Shown one piece after another: positions 52,159 through 60,562 of a DNA stretch of 64,000 nucleotides. The DNA lies in the NCBI GenBank assembly GCA_035653615.1, contig DASRBN010000012.1:124001-188000 (forward strand). The letters are read 5' to 3'. The stretch comes from Ktedonobacteraceae bacterium (GTDB lineage: Bacteria; Chloroflexota; Ktedonobacteria; Ktedonobacterales; Ktedonobacteraceae). The notes below the pieces were generated by a model. That model did not search any database. It worked only from the letters and a program-made list of their open reading frames with translations, and was not told where the DNA came from. Positions within the stretch are counted from its first letter, which is position 1; each line of letters begins with the position of its first letter. The translations under genes were made by a program, and so were the position numbers.

Positions 52159-52205
52159 AGCGGGAGACGGGACTCGAACCCGCGACAGCCTGCTTGGAAG
52201 GCAGG
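52159..52205 (-). tRNA. tRNA-Gly(TCC) 3' fragment, likely attachment-site remnant
   Basis: On the minus strand the sequence contains an anticodon stem CCTGC/GCAGG (52201-52205 with 52189-52193), the loop CTTCCAA with anticodon TCC, a T-arm GCGGG-TTCGAGT-CCCGT and the acceptor 3' strand CTCCCGC plus discriminator T, ending at 52159. The 5' third is missing: the 26 bases upstream have neither GCGGGAG for the acceptor nor a D-arm. CCA is not encoded. Such a 3' half is what an integrated element leaves at its far end when it recombines into a tRNA gene. The intact copy would lie to the right, outside the window. Confidence 0.75.
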
Positions 52206-52613
52206 GTGTTACGGCTTCGCCGCCAGCTTCCTATAAAATGGCTCTGGGAGAGCGATCATACGGTTTCGCTGTGACCCACGCTCATCTGTGGCAGATGGTC
52301 ATGGATCAGATGTACTGGAAAGAGTATACGCGTCACCTTCTCGAAAGGCAAGAGAGGCAGATGGTCAACCACCCAGGAACGAGGTGCTGCCCTTCGCTCT
52401 TATGCTCATTAACAGCCTTTGGAACATTTTCAAATTCCCGCTGATTAGCAACGAAATCGTCCCTGCAAAACTTAAAAACGAAAGTCCTCAAAACCTTCTT
52501 CCTCTTGGCAAAGCTGCATTGAACGGAGAACCGCACCACCTCTCCTGAGGAGAGTTCTGCCTTCACACGTGCGACAATATCCGGAGCAGAGAAATGATGA
52601 GGGACATAGCTAA
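52206..52613. other. Gap without a convincing gene
   Basis: A 68-codon plus-strand frame at 52238-52444 (AVTHAHLWQMVMDQMYWKEY near its start) and a 77-codon minus-strand frame at 52333-52566 overlap each other. Neither has a good ribosome site, and I recognise neither. CTCTCC-TGA-GGAGAG at 52540-52554 forms a 6-bp hairpin. The stretch probably holds gene remnants. Confidence 0.4.
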
Positions 52614-53486
52614 GATGACCAGAAAAACAGGCAACATCCTCCGCAGGAGGAGCCGAGGCTTCGGCAGGTTCGCTATATTGTCACCACCGCCCCGCAGACC
52701 GGCGATCCAGTTGATGGTTACTACGCCGCCTTCCGAGATGGCTATTTCTTTTGTACTGGGAAAGGGGCCAGTAGGGAAGAGGCTCTTGCCGACCTGCTCC
52801 CCAAACTCGAGGCGTATCTTTTGAGGGAATGGCAAGAGAGCAAACGCAAGCTCCTTCCCACCCCGCTCTCTTCCGAGGAAGAGGTGAACACCGTGGTCAT
52901 CTCCATCCCTGATCTTTTTGGAGAGAGATACGCCCTACCCGACGAGCAGCGGCACAAACGACTGCAAGAGCGGCCACGGGTCGCCATCTACATCCAGAAG
53001 GTACCCGATCGACTGCCAGAAAGTATCAAACGGCACTATGCCTCCCGACTGAGTGAATGCCGAACATATGCAACAGAGCAGGGGTGGCAGGTTGTTGCCA
53101 TCTACGATGAGGCCGAGCACCCAGAGAAGACACCCCTCCTCGAGGATATCCGGGCGGGACGAGTGGATCTCGTGCTGGTTCATTCGCTCCATGATCTCAG
53201 CCATGAGAAGCGCGAGGTACTCACACTCTACGCGGAGATGCGGGCTACAGGTGTCCATCTTCACGAGCACAGGGCAGGCGACTTCGAGTCCATCTTGCAA
53301 GAAGATGAGCGCTTCACCCATTTTCTCTACCAGCTTGAACCCGCATGGATTGATTACCTATACAGCAGCAGGGCACCTCGGCAAGGAGAATCACTCCCTC
53401 TCAGCCACACCACCACAAGAACAGGAGCATCCCATGAGCTATATCGAGCAGAGAAATGCGCGCCTGGCTCTCTCCCGCGAACTTAA
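52614..53486 (+). CDS. Resolvase-fold protein without catalytic serine, with HicB-like N-terminus
   Basis: The frame is open from 52614 with no ATG until deep inside; a TTG at 52821 is the only common start and would cut off the first part. From 52671 it reads RYIVTTAPQTGDPVDGYYAA followed by FRDGYFFCTGKGASREEALADLL, a HicB-antitoxin-like or related small domain. After a linker, residues from about 52971 on (RPRVAIYIQKVPDRL, then QGWQVVAIYDEAEHPEKTPLLEDIRAGRVDLVLVHSLHDLS in several steps) follow the serine-recombinase N-terminal fold. The catalytic serine motif RVS is replaced by IQKVP. The 5' end may be damaged or use a rare start. Confidence 0.5.
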   Translation, partial: DDQKNRQHPPQEEPRLRQVRYIVTTAPQTGDPVDGYYAAFRDGYFFCTGKGASREEALADLLPKLEAYLLREWQESKRKLLPTPLSSEEEVNTVVISIPDLFGERYALPDEQRHKRLQERPRVAIYIQKVPDRLPESIKRHYASRLSECRTYATEQGWQVVAIYDEAEHPEKTPLLEDIRAGRVDLVLVHSLHDLSHEKREVLTLYAEMRATGVHLHEHRAGDFESILQEDERFTHFLYQLEPAWIDYLYSSRAPRQGESLPLSHTTTRTGASHELYRAEKCAPGSLPRT

Positions 53487-53928
53487 GCATGACATCGAGA
53501 CCGCCGTCTATCTTCATGCTACTACAGAAACCGAACTTGCCGAGCGGGAAGCCCGCTGTATGGCGCTGGCAAAGCAACAGGGATTGAAGGTCTTGACCAT
53601 CTGCCAGGATCTGATCACCTCTGAGGAAAAGGACTACCGTCGCGCGCTCGCACGCCTCTATCTTCCCCCGATCCCGTTTGACATCATCGTCGTAGACGAT
53701 CTCACCCAATTTGCCGAGACGCAAGAGCAGGTGGATGAGATTATTGAACGATTCTACGAGCAGCATTGCTATGTCCTTCCTGTCGGAGCGTCCTCCCATC
53801 TCAAACCACTCCAGTTTGGTCAAGATGGCATCCTCTGCCGAGGCTACTCTCACCGGTCGCGTTCCTGCCTCCAGGATGTGCGATTGAGCCCGATTCGCTT
53901 CTTCTCGCGTAAAGGCGCGCCGTTTTGA
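53434..53928 (+). CDS. Second resolvase-fold protein, C-terminus fused to antisense sequence
   Basis: 164 residues from the ATG at 53434 with AGGAG upstream, overlapping the previous gene by 53 bases. IETAVYLHATTETELAEREA and FDIIVVDDLTQFAETQEQVD again follow the serine-recombinase N-terminal fold, and again the catalytic serine is missing. After CYVLPV (about 53784) the frame runs antisense through the end of a nucleotidyltransferase gene on the other strand. The last 45 or so residues are therefore probably not original, which marks a recombination junction. Function unknown. Confidence 0.5.
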   Translation: MSYIEQRNARLALSRELKHDIETAVYLHATTETELAEREARCMALAKQQGLKVLTICQDLITSEEKDYRRALARLYLPPIPFDIIVVDDLTQFAETQEQVDEIIERFYEQHCYVLPVGASSHLKPLQFGQDGILCRGYSHRSRSCLQDVRLSPIRFFSRKGAPF

Positions 53929-54226
53929 GGGGCATAAGATCTATCTTGAGCATTGTGCTCAGATGGATTACACTGTAGGGCAAGTCCCAGCGAACTGCGT
54001 CTTGCCAGGCCTGCTCATCGACATAATAGTCGCGCTGGAGGCGTTGCACCAGCAAACGCACCTGGCTTGATCCAATAGCAACAATCACGTCCACATCCTG
54101 GGTGCGTCGCACCAGACCATGCAGAGAACTGGAAACTGAGCCGCCGATGTAGTAGGTGATACCAAGCCGCTCGAACGCTTCGATGAGCGGAGTTAGCGCT
54201 TCCATGACCTCGTGATACAGCGACAT
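53779..54226 (-). pseudogene. Nucleotidyltransferase, frameshifted and 3'-truncated
   Basis: From the ATG at 54226 the frame reads MSLYHEVMEALTPLIEAFER, then YYIGGSVSSSLHGLVRRTQDVDVIV and KIDLMP, the nucleotidyltransferase-like core also present in the intact protein at 54345. Near 53925 the natural continuation (KRRAFTREEANRAQ, then RVASAEDAILTKLEWFEMGG) is in another frame, so one base was lost or gained next to the CCCC run. The gene then stops matching at GGRSDR, 53779, where the intact paralogue continues with its ILGMLKVQG segment. It is broken twice. Confidence 0.75.
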
Positions 54227-54344
54227 CAGCGACCTCTTCCTTCGTGTCTTCTTTTGCTTGCTGATATTACGCTTAGACGGTAGAGGATCGACAGATTGAA
54301 GCAGTTTCCCACGCGCGCACGCAGGGTTCGCAGGTGCGTGATAC

Positions 54345-55211
54345 TCAGGCTTCTTCCAGCCCGGCATCGGCCAGCGCCTGGTGCCAGGTCTCTCTCACGT
54401 CGAGCTTGTCGGCCCATTCTGCCAGGAGCGCCAGATCGAGATCTGGACCTTGCACTTTCAGCATGCCCAGGATGTCGTTCCACTCAGCATCATCCTGCAT
54501 GCCATCGGTACGCGAACGCGCGTCTCGCCGATAGTGCTGGACTTTGAACAGGATCATTTCGGTTGCCGAGGCAAGATGGATGGGAGGATAGCGTTCGTCA
54601 AGGGTAGAGCATGCGATGAGTTGGCGCATGAGGGTATCGAATGCCTCGTGTTTCGAGAGAACGACATCGACCTTCATCAGCGAGTCCAGGTGGATTAAAG
54701 GAAACAAGCCACATGTTCGCGCAGCCTCTCGAGCCTCACTTTCATTGAAGAGGTAGTGGTGCCTGAGTACGGAGAACAACAAAGGAAGCACCTGTTCGTC
54801 CAGGTCGACAACCAGATCGATATCCTGCGCCAACTGCTGCATGCCATATAACGAGCTGGCAATCGAGCCTCCCAGGTAGTATGGCAGATGCAGATCTTCG
54901 AGGGCATGCCGAGCAGGGAGCATGACTGCGAGCAGATCAACCGGCTGCAGGTGCCAGTCCTCGCGCCTCTCAAGGGCCACCTGCACCAGCTTCGCCAGGC
55001 CGGGTCCATAGGAGCAGGAGAGAACATGTACGGCGGCTTGTTGTTCGCTGGCCCCGCGGTGGCGCTCCTGCCAGGTATGGATAGTTGCCCAGATTCCACT
55101 TTGGGTCAAGGATTGCACGAGCCTGAACCGTTTGCCCATGGGGGAGTTGCGGATCAACTCAATCATGATCCGCTCGGCCTCGGGATGGGTATCGACAGAC
55201 TGCGTTCTCAT
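54345..55211 (-). CDS. Nucleotidyltransferase-like protein (AbiEii/DUF6036-type)
   Basis: 288 residues with GAGGAG before the ATG at 55211. Residues 1 to about 100 are an extra helical domain. Then YYLGGSIASSLYGMQQLAQD with IDLVVDLDE gives the G-S and D-x-D nucleotidyltransferase motif, LIHLDSLMKVDVVL and ASATEMILFKVQHYR follow, and the C-terminus carries ILGMLKVQGPDLDLALLAEW. The fold is used by type IV toxins and by uncharacterised proteins. The partial paralogue next to it (53779-54226) suggests local duplication. No obvious antitoxin partner is adjacent. Confidence 0.7.
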   Translation of the reverse strand: MRTQSVDTHPEAERIMIELIRNSPMGKRFRLVQSLTQSGIWATIHTWQERHRGASEQQAAVHVLSCSYGPGLAKLVQVALERREDWHLQPVDLLAVMLPARHALEDLHLPYYLGGSIASSLYGMQQLAQDIDLVVDLDEQVLPLLFSVLRHHYLFNESEAREAARTCGLFPLIHLDSLMKVDVVLSKHEAFDTLMRQLIACSTLDERYPPIHLASATEMILFKVQHYRRDARSRTDGMQDDAEWNDILGMLKVQGPDLDLALLAEWADKLDVRETWHQALADAGLEEA

Positions 55212-55466
55212 CTCTTGCTCCTCTTATGCATAGTGTACGAGCATTGCTCGAGCTCGTCAAGGGAGAAGACTAGAAACCCAGGGAGATTTACAAGTTCGCA
55301 GGTTGAGCGGACTTCCATTCGTTTGGTTCTCGCTTTTGTGCTCAGTTTCACGACTTTTAAATGGCCCTGGGATGTCTATCTCTGATAGTGGCCCTTTCCG
55401 GCTAGTCCATCCCTGGATTTTTTCGTATCGAGCTTGTCACCATAGTCGTGCAAGCTATTGTACTGC

Positions 55467-56600
55467 TCACAATGCGTTAAAACCGAGATCTCGCCACAGC
55501 ATTTCGAGTTGCGATCGTTCCCAATCAGCGTATGTTTGCGGGTCGTTTAAGAAGCGCTCCCATGCTTCATTTAGTAAGGAAGGGATATTCCCACCGGTAG
55601 AGTTAGAGGCATTAAAGCTCCGCAGGCTCAGCATCCGACACACTTCGATAGTACGCTGTGCCAAAGCTTCAATCAAGGTCTGTGGATAGCACACCTCATA
55701 GTCGGGAGGCAGCGTCTCTCCACAAGCGGCGAGGTAGTTGTCCCAGAGTGTTTGGATACGATCGACTGCCTCTAACGCCCCGATTTGCTCCAGCACAGCA
55801 ATGATACCCCGGAATCGAGCCTCATCCGCTGGATGTTCCGCTATGTCACTCAGGCCCGGGTAATAGACCGTCCGACTATTGCCAGTACAGAGCCGCAGGT
55901 GTTGCCATCCGAAGGCTGGACCGACAAGGTACGTAGCGATCATATCCGCAACGAACTCCAAGACCCAGGCGTCTTTCCACTGCATCAGGAGCACCTCGTA
56001 CAGCGGCCGGTACTGGAGCGGACGCTGCCCCGTATCTACGCGCCGCTGTTCCTCCAGAATGTAGTGTTCGAGTATGTGAAGAAAATCTTCGAGGAACAAG
56101 GCTTTGTATGCTAATAGCAAGATATGGCCCAGTTCGTGACAGAGGTCCGGCTGGCTCAACAACAGTATCCCTTCGATACCCGGTGTACAGACGAGATTGA
56201 ATTCCGCCACCGTCCAGTAATACTGGTGGGAAAAGGTCGCTACCAATGGGGCCGACAGAGGCCATCCGATCTGCTCCGTCAACCGCTGGCAAAACCTGGT
56301 AATCCGCCGGTCCGGCTCTGCATAGCGCTCGACGAAGAGAAACGGGAACGATTCGATCACCCTGACACGCTCATTCAAGCGCTTGTACAACTGGAGGTGA
56401 TTCGACAGCAGCAGAGGGCTGCTCAGGCTGGGATCAGCCAGCAGCTGTGCCACCCTGCGTCGTATGCGTTCTGCCTCCTGGTAGGTGCTCATGGCATACG
56501 AGCGAACTTCCTGGTCTACGGGGATTGTTGCCAGACGATCTCGCAAGGTAGAGCAGCGCCGCTCTAAATCCTGCAGGAGTCCATGTAAAAACCGTTCCAC
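55467..56600 (-). CDS. HELGH zinc-metallopeptidase-like protein of the Argonaute operon
   Basis: 377 residues. The zinc motif H155-E156-L-G-H159 is followed 56 residues later by E215 in WVLEFVADM, which fits a gluzincin-type third ligand. D219, the VGPAFGW segment and HPADEAR (from 256) look like conserved shell residues. The first 110 residues are helical and charged. It is soluble, with no signal peptide. Cytoplasmic HExxH proteins beside XRE repressors (ImmA/IrrE type) cleave the repressor when a system must be switched on; that role here is inferred. Last gene of the five-gene unit, 21 bases after the small helical gene. Confidence 0.72.
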   Translation of the reverse strand: MERFLHGLLQDLERRCSTLRDRLATIPVDQEVRSYAMSTYQEAERIRRRVAQLLADPSLSSPLLLSNHLQLYKRLNERVRVIESFPFLFVERYAEPDRRITRFCQRLTEQIGWPLSAPLVATFSHQYYWTVAEFNLVCTPGIEGILLLSQPDLCHELGHILLLAYKALFLEDFLHILEHYILEEQRRVDTGQRPLQYRPLYEVLLMQWKDAWVLEFVADMIATYLVGPAFGWQHLRLCTGNSRTVYYPGLSDIAEHPADEARFRGIIAVLEQIGALEAVDRIQTLWDNYLAACGETLPPDYEVCYPQTLIEALAQRTIEVCRMLSLRSFNASNSTGGNIPSLLNEAWERFLNDPQTYADWERSQLEMLWRDLGFNAL

Positions 56601-56621
56601 GCTACGCGCTCCTCCAATTCC

Positions 56622-57062
56622 TTACAGACGCATCAGCCGACGGAAGACACTTGATGCTTCTGCATCCGCCAGCATCGCGAGATGATCGAGAAGAGCAAGG
56701 TCCTCGTTGCTCAGTTGCAACGGTTCAGAATGTAACTGGGCAGCTACACGCGAGAGGTCATCCAGATAGTAGGCAAGGTCTCCACGCCGCTCGGTTCGTA
56801 GCCGGACAATCAGGGCTCCCGGTATCTGGACCGTCGTTATATCCTTTACATGGCGCGCTCTGGAAGCACTCAGCAAGTTGACAAGAGTAGTCAATATCTC
56901 TGCTAGAGTACGCACGCTGTCGTTCAGTTGTTCAGCATCGATCGTTTCTCCCCAAGGTAGGTTATACCGGACTTTCTTGAGTATGATGAGTGCATTGCTA
57001 ATACGCTGCGAGAGGTCAGAAGCGGTTTTATATTCATGCGAAAGGACGCTCATATCGCTCAT
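56622..57062 (-). CDS. Small helical protein of the Argonaute operon
   Basis: 146 residues, or 143 from a second ATG. Predominantly helical by eye: ASDLSQRISNALIILKKVRY and DSVRTLAEILTTLVNLLSA are amphipathic helices, and the C-terminal LSNEDLALLDHLAMLADAEA is another. No cysteines, no signal, no catalytic motif. It lies between the Argonaute gene (21 bases) and the metallopeptidase gene (21 bases). It could be an adaptor or an inhibitor; I recognise no family. Confidence 0.65.
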   Translation of the reverse strand: MSDMSVLSHEYKTASDLSQRISNALIILKKVRYNLPWGETIDAEQLNDSVRTLAEILTTLVNLLSASRARHVKDITTVQIPGALIVRLRTERRGDLAYYLDDLSRVAAQLHSEPLQLSNEDLALLDHLAMLADAEASSVFRRLMRL

Positions 57063-57083
57063 AGCCTTTCGCCTCCCTCCTTC

Positions 57084-59528
57084 TCATGTGTTGTTCATGG
57101 GACGACTGACGGCCACCCCTAAAGTGTCAGACATGAACGCATCTTCTTCTAGAGAATCAAGTGCCTCGGCAAGCTCTGTTTCGTATAAGACCCCCTCGTC
57201 CTCTACCTGACTGGCAATGGGCTCCAGGAAGTCATCGGCCAGCTTCACGGTCAGGGGGAGTCGGGCGCACTTATCGGGCGCTGTAAAGGCTAGCTGCGAT
57301 AAGGCGAAGATATCCTCCAGCACCCAGGCAACATTGAGATCCCCCTCGGCAATAAACGCAGCCAGGGGTTTGGCAGTACCCGGAAAGCGGAACGGCCACC
57401 CTGTCGTGCAGACGACTCCCTCCGTGCGACCAAGGATATAGTAGCTCCCGACGGGACAGTTCTGCGCTCTTTGCAGGGACTCTCCCTCCACAAGGCGCAG
57501 CCGGTCGGCAGTCGTTTTGCGAATATCCACCGCCCCTACAAGGACTTCACGCGGAAGGACACCTTTGCTCTTCAGTTCCTGCACCGCTCTGTGCAGACCT
57601 TGTAATTCAGAGGGAAAGGTGCGCCCATCACGATGAATGACGATGCTTCGTGGCCGGAGTTGCAAGTCTGCAAGGTCCTCGGAGAGGTGCTTGAGCAAAG
57701 TCTCCCGCATCAGGGGCATCGTCAACCGCTCCTTCTGTTTGCATGGACAGTTGCGAAAATAGATGTGCCGACCGTGATTATAGACAAAGGTGAAACCGGC
57801 CATGCCGTTCAGGACATCGATGCCGATGTACACCTCGTAATGAAGGGGAGCAGCCAGAGACCAGATCCACTTGCGATTCACTACCATCATCCCAAAAGCG
57901 CAGTTCTGCACATAACTCGCAAGTTTGTGCGCTCGGTCCCGTCCCGGACTGTAGATGGACATACGCGCATCCCACTCATAGTAGCTGCGAATTTTGTTGG
58001 CCATCGCGCATTGGAACTGCAGATCTGGCCAGAGCTCCCGTTTCATATAATTATGCAGGTCTCGTTTGGCGCGCTCAGGAAGGACTAATAATGCATAGCC
58101 GTGATCAATGCGGCTGCTGGAAATCGCGCTCTTGATGGCCTGGACTTGGGCGTACAGCGAATTCGCCTTGCCGTCATCGTAGAGAACGCGCTGTACCGCA
58201 TAGCCTGGCTTGTGAGCGATCGCCTGCATCGCGCTTTGAAACCGCTTCATAAAGTCGTCGTTGATAGAGCGATGCAGGCTCTGCGGAAGAAAAAGATACT
58301 GCACATCGAACGGGGTGGTATCCAGCGGCCCCGCCTGTGGATCGAGGACGAGTTGCAGCCGCCGCTGGCCAAGCTGGGGTAGAGGTACCACGTCGGTAGC
58401 TTGAGCCGTGACCCCTCTCTCTACAGCCAGTACGCGGTCTTTGCCGAATCGCTGCGCGGGGACTGGAAAGAAGCGGCGTTCGATTTCCAACGGCTGCTCC
58501 GTTATCTGAATCCTGTGGGAGCCGAGCCCCGCGTGTTGAAAATGGCGCGCGACGATTTCGGCGATGCGCCCGAAACGCGCCGCTGGCTCCAGGATGGAAA
58601 GGCGGTGCAGATAGGCCGTTTCCTCGTCGGCCGTTGAGAGGAGCAGCTTGCAGAGGGCTAAAGCACCGTAGCGCTCCTTTTCGTTCCCTGGGTAGTGATA
58701 AATGATCGCCGGGCTATCGGGGCCAAGATCACGTACCCACGCCGGAGGGTTCATTCGCCATTGCTCTTTGGTGTACGCGAAAACGTTGTGGGCCTGTGTC
58801 TCGCCTTCAGCGAAAAACTGTTGCTCAGCAATGGTTCTGCCTGTGAGACCCCAGAGTTGGACAGGATACCACTGGTGACCGAAGTGATAGAGGCAGTGCC
58901 TACGGAGATATCTGTTCGGATCGTTCTCATCCCATCGCTCTGGCAGCCAGTAGCGGTCCACATAGCGGGAGGTCGTGTCCACCGCCAGGAAGAGGCGGCC
59001 ATTCTCCATCACGATCACGTTCCAGGTGAAACCGGGATAGATGTCAACACGATCCCTCGAGTTGTCTCGATTCAGCGCCTGCTTGTAATAGTAGGCACGG
59101 CCACTGCCCCAGAGATCCTGGGAACGCTGCAATGGAGAACTCAACGCGAAGTGGAGAAACGCGATAGCAATCTGCGCCGTATCCGCATCGAGGCGGGCAA
59201 AATCGAGGATATGGCTTTCCTTGCGCGGGGCCAGAGTGACGACATGGGGCATGAGCTGCCGCTGTAACTGCGGAAGCGTGGCATCGGCCGGGATGGCCAG
59301 GAAATGAGCAGACCCGTCCCGCACTAAAGCGACTGGCTGCCGCAGTTCATAACGAACCGCCTTGAGGAGCTGGTTGATGTTCTTCTCATAGTGGTCACCG
59401 GGCGGCAGGTTCTGTACCTCGAGCAGCCGGTAAGCAACTTCCAACTCGCGTCGGTTGGTCACCTCAAAGAGGTTTGCCCAGCGATGTCTCCCGCGTCCTG
59501 TGCCGCGATACTGTGTATTCGTCACCAT
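57084..59528 (-). CDS. Long prokaryotic Argonaute (PIWI protein)
   Basis: 814 residues. About 1-190 form N and L1 (YPGFTWNVIVMENGRLFLAV near 164), a PAZ/L2-like region follows, MID is about 400-560 and PIWI about 565-780. Candidate MID 5'-end-binding residues are Y494, K496, Q506 and K512. PIWI catalytic residues look complete: D571 in YIGIDVL, D634 in IHRDGR and D765 or D766 in VKLADD, with E609 (or E600) as the glutamate finger. LPLTVKLAD and the GTAKPLA loop are typical. Argonautes use a small guide nucleic acid to cut target DNA or RNA, mostly against plasmids and phages. It overlaps the nuclease gene upstream by 7 bases, so the two are coupled. Confidence 0.87.
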   Translation of the reverse strand: MVTNTQYRGTGRGRHRWANLFEVTNRRELEVAYRLLEVQNLPPGDHYEKNINQLLKAVRYELRQPVALVRDGSAHFLAIPADATLPQLQRQLMPHVVTLAPRKESHILDFARLDADTAQIAIAFLHFALSSPLQRSQDLWGSGRAYYYKQALNRDNSRDRVDIYPGFTWNVIVMENGRLFLAVDTTSRYVDRYWLPERWDENDPNRYLRRHCLYHFGHQWYPVQLWGLTGRTIAEQQFFAEGETQAHNVFAYTKEQWRMNPPAWVRDLGPDSPAIIYHYPGNEKERYGALALCKLLLSTADEETAYLHRLSILEPAARFGRIAEIVARHFQHAGLGSHRIQITEQPLEIERRFFPVPAQRFGKDRVLAVERGVTAQATDVVPLPQLGQRRLQLVLDPQAGPLDTTPFDVQYLFLPQSLHRSINDDFMKRFQSAMQAIAHKPGYAVQRVLYDDGKANSLYAQVQAIKSAISSSRIDHGYALLVLPERAKRDLHNYMKRELWPDLQFQCAMANKIRSYYEWDARMSIYSPGRDRAHKLASYVQNCAFGMMVVNRKWIWSLAAPLHYEVYIGIDVLNGMAGFTFVYNHGRHIYFRNCPCKQKERLTMPLMRETLLKHLSEDLADLQLRPRSIVIHRDGRTFPSELQGLHRAVQELKSKGVLPREVLVGAVDIRKTTADRLRLVEGESLQRAQNCPVGSYYILGRTEGVVCTTGWPFRFPGTAKPLAAFIAEGDLNVAWVLEDIFALSQLAFTAPDKCARLPLTVKLADDFLEPIASQVEDEGVLYETELAEALDSLEEDAFMSDTLGVAVSRPMNNT

Positions 59529-60484
59529 AGCCTCTCCTGGATCACCTCTGCTTCACTGGGACACCCCGTGTCCGCGAGTTGCTGCACGCACAGGGAACCG
59601 AAGTTACAGTGAAAGCAGGTGCCTGGCCGCTCGGCTACCTCGAACTCGCTCAAGTCCAGGTCCTCGAATCTGCCAGTGCCAATGAGTGTTTCCCGTTCTA
59701 CCAAGCTTCTGTAAATGAAGTCTTCCGCCTCTTCGAGATGCTGGCTGCTCACCGGATGCACGCGTATCTGGTTCTTGAGCAGATTCGCCTCGAGGAGTTG
59801 AACTGATTCCGCCCTTACCCAGGGCCAGCGGCCGCAGCGCGCCACGGCCAGGGCATACACGAGGAGTTGGCGCGAATAATCGCTCGTTTCGCTTTCGGCG
59901 ATCTTCCAGTCCACCACGGTGAGCCGACGATTCCTCTCGACATATACCAGATCCGGCGTTGCCGTCACGCTCTCCCCATTCAAGGCAAAACCGAGCGTCT
60001 GCTCCGCGACATGACCAGAGCCTGCATAGAGACGAGCGAGAAATTCGCGCTGTCCTGCGAGGTGCTCAAAACATCGGGTTATAGTGGTAGAAACCTGCTC
60101 CATGCTGGTCGGTGAAATTGCTAGCCCATATTCATGCTCGAAGAGCGCACAGTACTCGTTCGCAGCTGCTTGCTTTGTCTGGCCAGGCTCGCGGTATCGC
60201 TTCGCAGCTGAGAAAGCAAGCTGCCTTCGGGCAAGGGCCTGAGCCGCAACCGCGAGAGCTGTTGGATCGAAGGGGCGCTTCGCACGCAGATCGGCAAGAA
60301 AGTTGGTAGCCAGTATCCGATGCACAAGACTGCCCTGCCATGCCGAGAGGTGTTGAAGCTGCTTAAGGACGTAGGCTTCAGACCGGAGCGGATCATGGGC
60401 CTTATGGGAGGCGATGACGTACCCAAAGGCGTAGGCCCGCTGGCATCGCCGCATCACGGTGTGCCCTGAGTATGACCATCTCAT
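59522..60484 (-). CDS. Cas4/RecB-like PD-(D/E)XK nuclease with Fe-S cysteines
   Basis: 320 residues. Nuclease motifs: H55 in GSLVH, D178 in TPDLVY, D192-x-K194 in VVDWKI, then Q206 and Y210 (QLLVY, the QxxxY helix of RecB/Cas4 nucleases). Four cysteines, C14 near the N-terminus and C290, C293, C299 near the C-terminus, are placed as in Cas4 and AddB, where they hold a 4Fe-4S cluster. It would trim or degrade DNA ends, for example to make guides for, or finish cuts by, the Argonaute whose gene overlaps its end. Similar nucleases have been noted beside prokaryotic Argonautes. The ribosome site is weak (AAGGA, 15 bases before ATG). Confidence 0.86.
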   Translation of the reverse strand: MRWSYSGHTVMRRCQRAYAFGYVIASHKAHDPLRSEAYVLKQLQHLSAWQGSLVHRILATNFLADLRAKRPFDPTALAVAAQALARRQLAFSAAKRYREPGQTKQAAANEYCALFEHEYGLAISPTSMEQVSTTITRCFEHLAGQREFLARLYAGSGHVAEQTLGFALNGESVTATPDLVYVERNRRLTVVDWKIAESETSDYSRQLLVYALAVARCGRWPWVRAESVQLLEANLLKNQIRVHPVSSQHLEEAEDFIYRSLVERETLIGTGRFEDLDLSEFEVAERPGTCFHCNFGSLCVQQLADTGCPSEAEVIQERLW

Positions 60485-60562
60485 AGGTTAACTTTCCTTG
60501 CCTCTTCTGCCATAAGTCATTCTCCCTCTTGTTCGGTCCAACATCTTTTACCGGTCATCAGG

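Noticed and set aside
52159-52240. Complete tRNA-Gly gene
   Set aside because: No acceptor 5' strand or D-arm is present upstream of the anticodon arm, so only the 3' part is called.
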